A program made the translations under genes and the position numbers. From CAYGFH01 sp964430295 (lineage in GTDB: Bacteria; Patescibacteriota; Microgenomatia; UBA10105; UBA927): DNA of 18,867 nucleotides. This document shows, piece after piece, positions 16,003 through 18,867 of the stretch. Positions within the stretch are counted from its first letter, which is position 1; the number at the start of each line of letters is the position of its first letter. Under the pieces are notes generated by a model. That model did not search any database. It saw nothing but the letters and a program-made list of their open reading frames with translations, and had not been told where the DNA came from. The stretch covers positions 1-18,867 of the forward strand of contig CAYSEV010000024.1 in the NCBI GenBank assembly GCA_964430295.1, in the 5' to 3' direction.

Positions 16003-16189
16003 ATAGTGTATCTATAATAGTCGAGAATGTTTCATTCGTGTATCCCTTAAATTTGGAACAAAAGTTTAAAAATCCTCTTATATATATCGATTAATAGAGT
16101 ATACAATAATATGCAATAGTATACAAGAATATGTAAATACTGCGAATGTTTGACCGTGGCTACGTTATGCTCGTTAATTAATATAGTAT
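16003..16189. promoter_or_regulatory. Divergent promoter/operator region
   Basis: This 187-base AT-rich spacer separates the minus-strand HTH-PIN genes from the plus-strand collagen-like gene. It contains a -10-like TATTAT for the HTH gene (16014-16019, minus), a GAATG-TTT-CATTC mini-hairpin (16025-16037), phased direct repeats (16098-16133), and a -35-like TTGACC (16150-16155) with weak AT-rich -10 candidates at 16173-16184. No gene is seen in it. Confidence 0.5.
16098..16133. repeat. Two 16-base direct repeats at 20-bp period, probable operator
   Basis: AGTATACAATAATATG (16098-16113) and AGTATACAAGAATATG (16118-16133) differ at one base and are separated by CAAT. The 20-base period puts both on the same face of the helix, and each contains the palindrome GTATAC. 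Placement between divergent genes, one encoding an HTH protein, suggests a repressor site. Confidence 0.6.
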
Positions 16190-16199
16190 ATGCATATAC
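16186..16199. promoter_or_regulatory. 14-bp perfect palindrome covering the start codon of the collagen-like gene
   Basis: GTATATGCATATAC equals its own reverse complement. The ATG at 16190-16192 lies inside it. It shares the GTATA core with the direct repeats at 16098-16133. It could be a protein-binding site; chance is possible in AT-rich DNA. Confidence 0.4.
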
Positions 16200-18867
16200 G
16201 ACTGCCGCGTAGTATTAGTATTCTTCTTGCTATTATCATTCCAGTGTTTCTCGTGGCAAATGTTACCTTAGTTCGTGCTGCAACCGGAATAAATAAACAA
16301 ATTAACTTCCAGGGTAAAGTCGTAAACAGTGACGGAACGAATGTGGCAGATGGATTGTACCGATTCCAATTTCGCATATACACATCAGGTTCAGGGGGCT
16401 CTCCTATTTGGACTGAGGATCATGATGGGGGAAACAAAGTTCAAGTGACGAACGGCATTTTTCGCGTCTCATTGGGCAGTTTAACATCGCTTCCAGGAAG
16501 TATAGACTTTAACACGGATAATATTTTCCTTTCAGTTCAGTTTCATACTGAATCGTCTGAAATGGATCCCCGTATTCAATTTTCCGCGGTTCCATATGCG
16601 TTTAATGCGAGGACAGTTGGAGGGTTAACAGTAACAGACACAACAGGGACTCTGACAATCCAAAATGGCAAAACTATCTCTTTTGCAGACAGTTTTACTA
16701 CAAGCGGTGCATTTCCTCTGGAATTGACCACAACGGGCAGCACAAATGTTACATTACCAACGACAGGTACACTTGCGACACTCGATGGAGTAGAGTCTTT
16801 GACGAACAAAACAATCGGTTCAACAGGACTGGTTTTTTCAGGTAGCGCGACAGACATAACAACAGGGACCAATGAAAATTTTTCTATCGTTCCAAATGGA
16901 TCCGGGAAGGTTGGTATCGGAAAAACAAATCCATCTGAAATGCTTGATGTGCTAGGGAATGCAACAATCTCCGGCGTACTTTCACTGGCTCCAAATTTAC
17001 CCGGTACAGCAGGTGCGTGTACGCCTGAGAGAGCAGGACAAATATACTACGATGGTGTTGATAATTCATTCTATTTTTGCAATGGGTCAAGTTGGTCTGC
17101 ATCTCAAACCGGAGGAAATGGTCCAACCGGAGCAACAGGTGCAACAGGTGTTCAAGGTCCGACCGGATCTACAGGCTCTACTGGAGTCACAGGGCCAACA
17201 GGTTCAACCGGTGCGTCTGGCCAAGTTGGCCCGACGGGAGCAACGGGTTCTACAGGAAGCGTTGGAATAACTGGTCCAACCGGCTCCACAGGAGCTACGG
17301 GAGCCATCGGACAGACTGGCCCAACAGGTGCATCTGGGTCGACAGGTGCAATTGGAACGACAGGACCAACGGGTATGACAGGAGCAACTGGAGCAATTGG
17401 TACAACTGGTCCGACAGGATCAACCGGAGCTTCAGGTTCAGTTGGAGTGACAGGACCGACAGGAGCAACGGGTGGTACTGGTGCAGTAGGAATTACAGGT
17501 CCTACGGGGTCCACAGGTTCATCAGGTGCGACAGGAGCTCAGGGAACAACAGGTCCGACAGGCTCCACCGGTTCAACAGGTTCCACAGGTGCAATAGGAT
17601 TAACCGGACCTACAGGAATGACCGGTTCAACAGGTGCGATCGGAGTAACGGGGCCAACTGGCTCAACCGGAAGCACAGGAGTAGTTGGACAAACGGGACC
17701 TACAGGGGCTACAGGATCAACTGGAGATATCGGATTAACAGGACCAACAGGTATGACTGGAGGTACAGGATCAGCAGGTCCAACAGGTAGAACAGGTGCT
17801 ACAGGTGTTACTGGACCAACGGGCTCCACAGGTTCTACGGGTTCAACAGGTGCGATCGGAGTAACGGGGCCAACAGGCTCTACAGGCGCTTCAGGATCCA
17901 TTGGACAGACAGGTCCAACAGGCAGTTCTGGAGCCACAGGGTCAATCGGAGTGACAGGTCCGACGGGATCAACTGGTAGCACAGGTGCGATTGGAACAAC
18001 AGGACCAACAGGATCTACAGGCGCTTCAGGATCCATTGGACAGACAGGTCCAACAGGCAGTTCTGGAGCCACAGGGTCAGTCGGAGTGACAGGCCCGACA
18101 GGATCAACGGGTAGTACTGGTATTCAAGGAATAACCGGACCAACGGGCTCCACAGGTTCTACAGGCTCTACCGGAGCAATCGGAGTAACGGGAGCAACAG
18201 GAAGTACCGGTGCAACGGGTGATAATGGTCCAACTGGAAGTACAGGAGCAACTGGTATAACTGGCCCAACAGGACGAACTGGTTCTACAGGCTCAACAGG
18301 TGCCACAGGAGTAACAGGCCCAACAGGAATGACAGGTGCGACCGGAGCAGCCGGTCCAACAGGAAACACGGGTTCAACGGGTGCGACCGGTGCAAATGGT
18401 CCAACAGGAAGAACAGGCGCAACAGGTGCCACAGGAGTAACAGGTCCAACAGGAAGTACCGGAGCTACAGGAGGGAATGGTCCTACAGGTAACACGGGCA
18501 GCACGGGCGTAACCGGTCCAACAGGAATGACAGGTGCGACCGGTGCAGCCGGTCCAACCGGTGGAACAGGCGCAACAGGAAATCAGGGAGCTGCTGTAAC
18601 AGGTCCGACTGGTTCAACAGGAGCGACCGGTGCATTTGGCCCTACCGGTATGACCGGTGCCACTGGTATGACCGGTCCGACTGGTTCAACAGGAGCATTT
18701 GGTCCAACAGGCGCAACCGGAGCAGCTGCCAATTTACAATCAGCCTATGATTCCGGTGCATCTGCCGCTATTACCACGACAAACGGCCGTGACATCACAA
18801 TCACACTTGCCAATGTTGCTACACCAACAACATTCAATATCGTAAACCAGGATACTGCAGGGGTATC
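16190..18867 (+). CDS. Collagen-like, tail-fibre-like secreted surface protein (5' part, runs off window)
   Basis: Open from ATG 16190 to the window end: 892 codons and no stop. The signal peptide (1-31, ending LVRA) leads to a CPR/phage-fibre-like head domain: INKQINFQGKVVNSDGTN (34-51), ADGLYRFQFRIYTSG and NKVQVTNGIFRVSLG. LTNKTI (about 204-209) and VGIGKTNPSEMLDVLGNATI (241-260) are typical of trimeric tail-fibre stalks. C277 and C297 flank AGQIYYDGVDNSFYFC, also common before such stalks. Residues 308-846 are Gly-X-Y triplets, mostly GPT, GAT, GST and GIT/GVT, with one two-residue break. The part after it, ANLQSAYDSGASAAITTTNG and on, begins another repeat-type beta domain cut by the window. 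Likely a trimeric surface fibre. Thr at the Y position resembles spore BclA, where such Thr are glycosylated. The promoter is weak; no ribosome binding site is seen. Confidence 0.88.
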   Translation, partial: MHIRLPRSISILLAIIIPVFLVANVTLVRAATGINKQINFQGKVVNSDGTNVADGLYRFQFRIYTSGSGGSPIWTEDHDGGNKVQVTNGIFRVSLGSLTSLPGSIDFNTDNIFLSVQFHTESSEMDPRIQFSAVPYAFNARTVGGLTVTDTTGTLTIQNGKTISFADSFTTSGAFPLELTTTGSTNVTLPTTGTLATLDGVESLTNKTIGSTGLVFSGSATDITTGTNENFSIVPNGSGKVGIGKTNPSEMLDVLGNATISGVLSLAPNLPGTAGACTPERAGQIYYDGVDNSFYFCNGSSWSASQTGGNGPTGATGATGVQGPTGSTGSTGVTGPTGSTGASGQVGPTGATGSTGSVGITGPTGSTGATGAIGQTGPTGASGSTGAIGTTGPTGMTGATGAIGTTGPTGSTGASGSVGVTGPTGATGGTGAVGITGPTGSTGSSGATGAQGTTGPTGSTGSTGSTGAIGLTGPTGMTGSTGAIGVTGPTGSTGSTGVVGQTGPTGATGSTGDIGLTGPTGMTGGTGSAGPTGRTGATGVTGPTGSTGSTGSTGAIGVTGPTGSTGASGSIGQTGPTGSSGATGSIGVTGPTGSTGSTGAIGTTGPTGSTGASGSIGQTGPTGSSGATGSVGVTGPTGSTGSTGIQGITGPTGSTGSTGSTGAIGVTGATGSTGATGDNGPTGSTGATGITGPTGRTGSTGSTGATGVTGPTGMTGATGAAGPTGNTGSTGATGANGPTGRTGATGATGVTGPTGSTGATGGNGPTGNTGSTGVTGPTGMTGATGAAGPTGGTGATGNQGAAVTGPTGSTGATGAFGPTGMTGATGMTGPTGSTGAFGPTGATGAAANLQSAYDSGASAAITTTNGRDITITLANVATPTTFNIVNQDTAGV
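17111..18727 (+). repeat. Gly-X-Y collagen tract, 179 triplets in GPTG-led blocks
   Basis: Continuous Gly-X-Thr-rich triplets run through residues 308-846 of the fibre protein. Blocks start with GPTG and are 12, 15 or 18 residues long; 15 (45 bases) dominates in the middle, for example GPTGSTGASGSIGQT and GPTGSSGATGSVGVT. The triplet before each GPT often has a bulky or polar X (GIT, GVT, GLT, GQT). The only break is Val-Thr at 18596-18601. The first triplet is GGN. Confidence 0.92.
17879..18079 (+). repeat. 66-base perfect direct repeat at 135-base offset inside the collagen tract
   Basis: Bases 17879-17944 are identical to 18014-18079. The offset, 135 bases, is three 45-base units, and the flanking bases also match closely. 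Identity at synonymous sites indicates a recent in-frame duplication or gene conversion within the repeat. Confidence 0.85.

Noticed and set aside
17077..17790. Plus-strand open frame of Asn/Arg/Ser/Trp repeats
   Set aside because: A shifted frame of the collagen tract. The true frame runs from 16190 without a stop and carries a signal peptide and known motifs.
17152..18504. Three long minus-strand open frames rich in 'PVxPVAPV' repeats
   Set aside because: They are the reverse complement of the Gly-X-Thr codon repeat; low stop density is a by-product. They have no start signals or independent domain.
17111..18727. CRISPR-like periodic repeats
   Set aside because: The period is 36-54 bases with no distinct spacers, and every unit keeps the Gly-X-Y reading frame. 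It is coding repeat, not an array.
1..18867. Alternative genetic code (TGA as Gly)
   Set aside because: TGA ends the genes at 11022 and 14139 right before the next start, and conserved Gly positions use GGN.
1..18867. tRNA, rRNA, insertion sequence or prophage integrase
   Set aside because: None recognised by eye on either strand. The transposase-like HTH in B2 has no catalytic domain or terminal repeats, and the fibre motifs alone do not indicate a prophage.

Overview
The window most likely comes from a member of the Candidate Phyla Radiation (Patescibacteria). This is inferred from protein families, not from a marker gene. The pointers are a DUF2298/'YYY' membrane protein, GT-C membrane glycosyltransferases, a phage-tail-fibre-like collagen protein beginning with a 'NFQGKVVNSDG...ADGLYRF' domain, Thr/Ser-rich secreted proteins, and a PIN plus excisionase-type HTH pair. 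TGA acts as a normal stop and Gly is encoded by GGN, which argues against the recoded Gracilibacteria/SR1 groups. Almost no gene has a Shine-Dalgarno motif. Several have a -10 box six to nine bases before the start codon, which suggests leaderless transcripts.

Region 1 (1-8922) is an envelope-glycan block. A GT39-like polytopic protein (85-1980, +) converges on a three-gene minus-strand cluster (6551-1982): a GT39-type glycosyltransferase with an HPPLFY motif, a Rossmann-fold FAD oxidoreductase, and a large membrane protein distantly resembling DUF2298. The DUF2298/YYY protein itself (6616-8922, +) diverges from this cluster. These proteins plausibly build or transfer glycans at the cytoplasmic membrane using lipid-linked sugars.

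Region 2 (8923-12579, +) is a surface-protein operon. It holds a secreted Thr/Ser-rich protein (A1), a membrane-anchored DUF916/WxLIP-like protein (B1), a close duplicate of A1 (A2), and a small membrane-tethered cupredoxin-like protein that lacks copper ligands.

Region 3 (16002-12799, -) runs convergently: an excisionase-type HTH protein, a PIN-domain protein with degenerate catalytic residues, a third secreted protein (A3) sharing the C-terminal domain of A1/A2, and a second DUF916-like protein (B2). B2 carries, after its transmembrane helix, a cytoplasmic bipartite helix-turn-helix resembling the DNA-binding half of IS630/Tc1-type transposases. It looks like a one-protein transmembrane transcription regulator with an outside sensor, and it is the most unusual object in the window.

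Region 4 (16003-18867, +) starts with a divergent intergenic region holding 20-bp-phased direct repeats and a 14-bp palindrome over a start codon. The 5' part of a large collagen-like surface fibre gene follows; it is open to the window end. Its roughly 540-residue Gly-X-Y tract is organised in GPTG-led blocks of 12, 15 or 18 residues.

Taken together, the window reads as a cell-surface locus: glycosyltransferases, likely glycosylated Thr-rich secreted proteins, two A-B (secreted partner plus membrane anchor) modules, and a candidate membrane-bound regulator that could couple the state of the surface to transcription. No rRNA, tRNA, insertion sequence or CRISPR array was recognised by eye.
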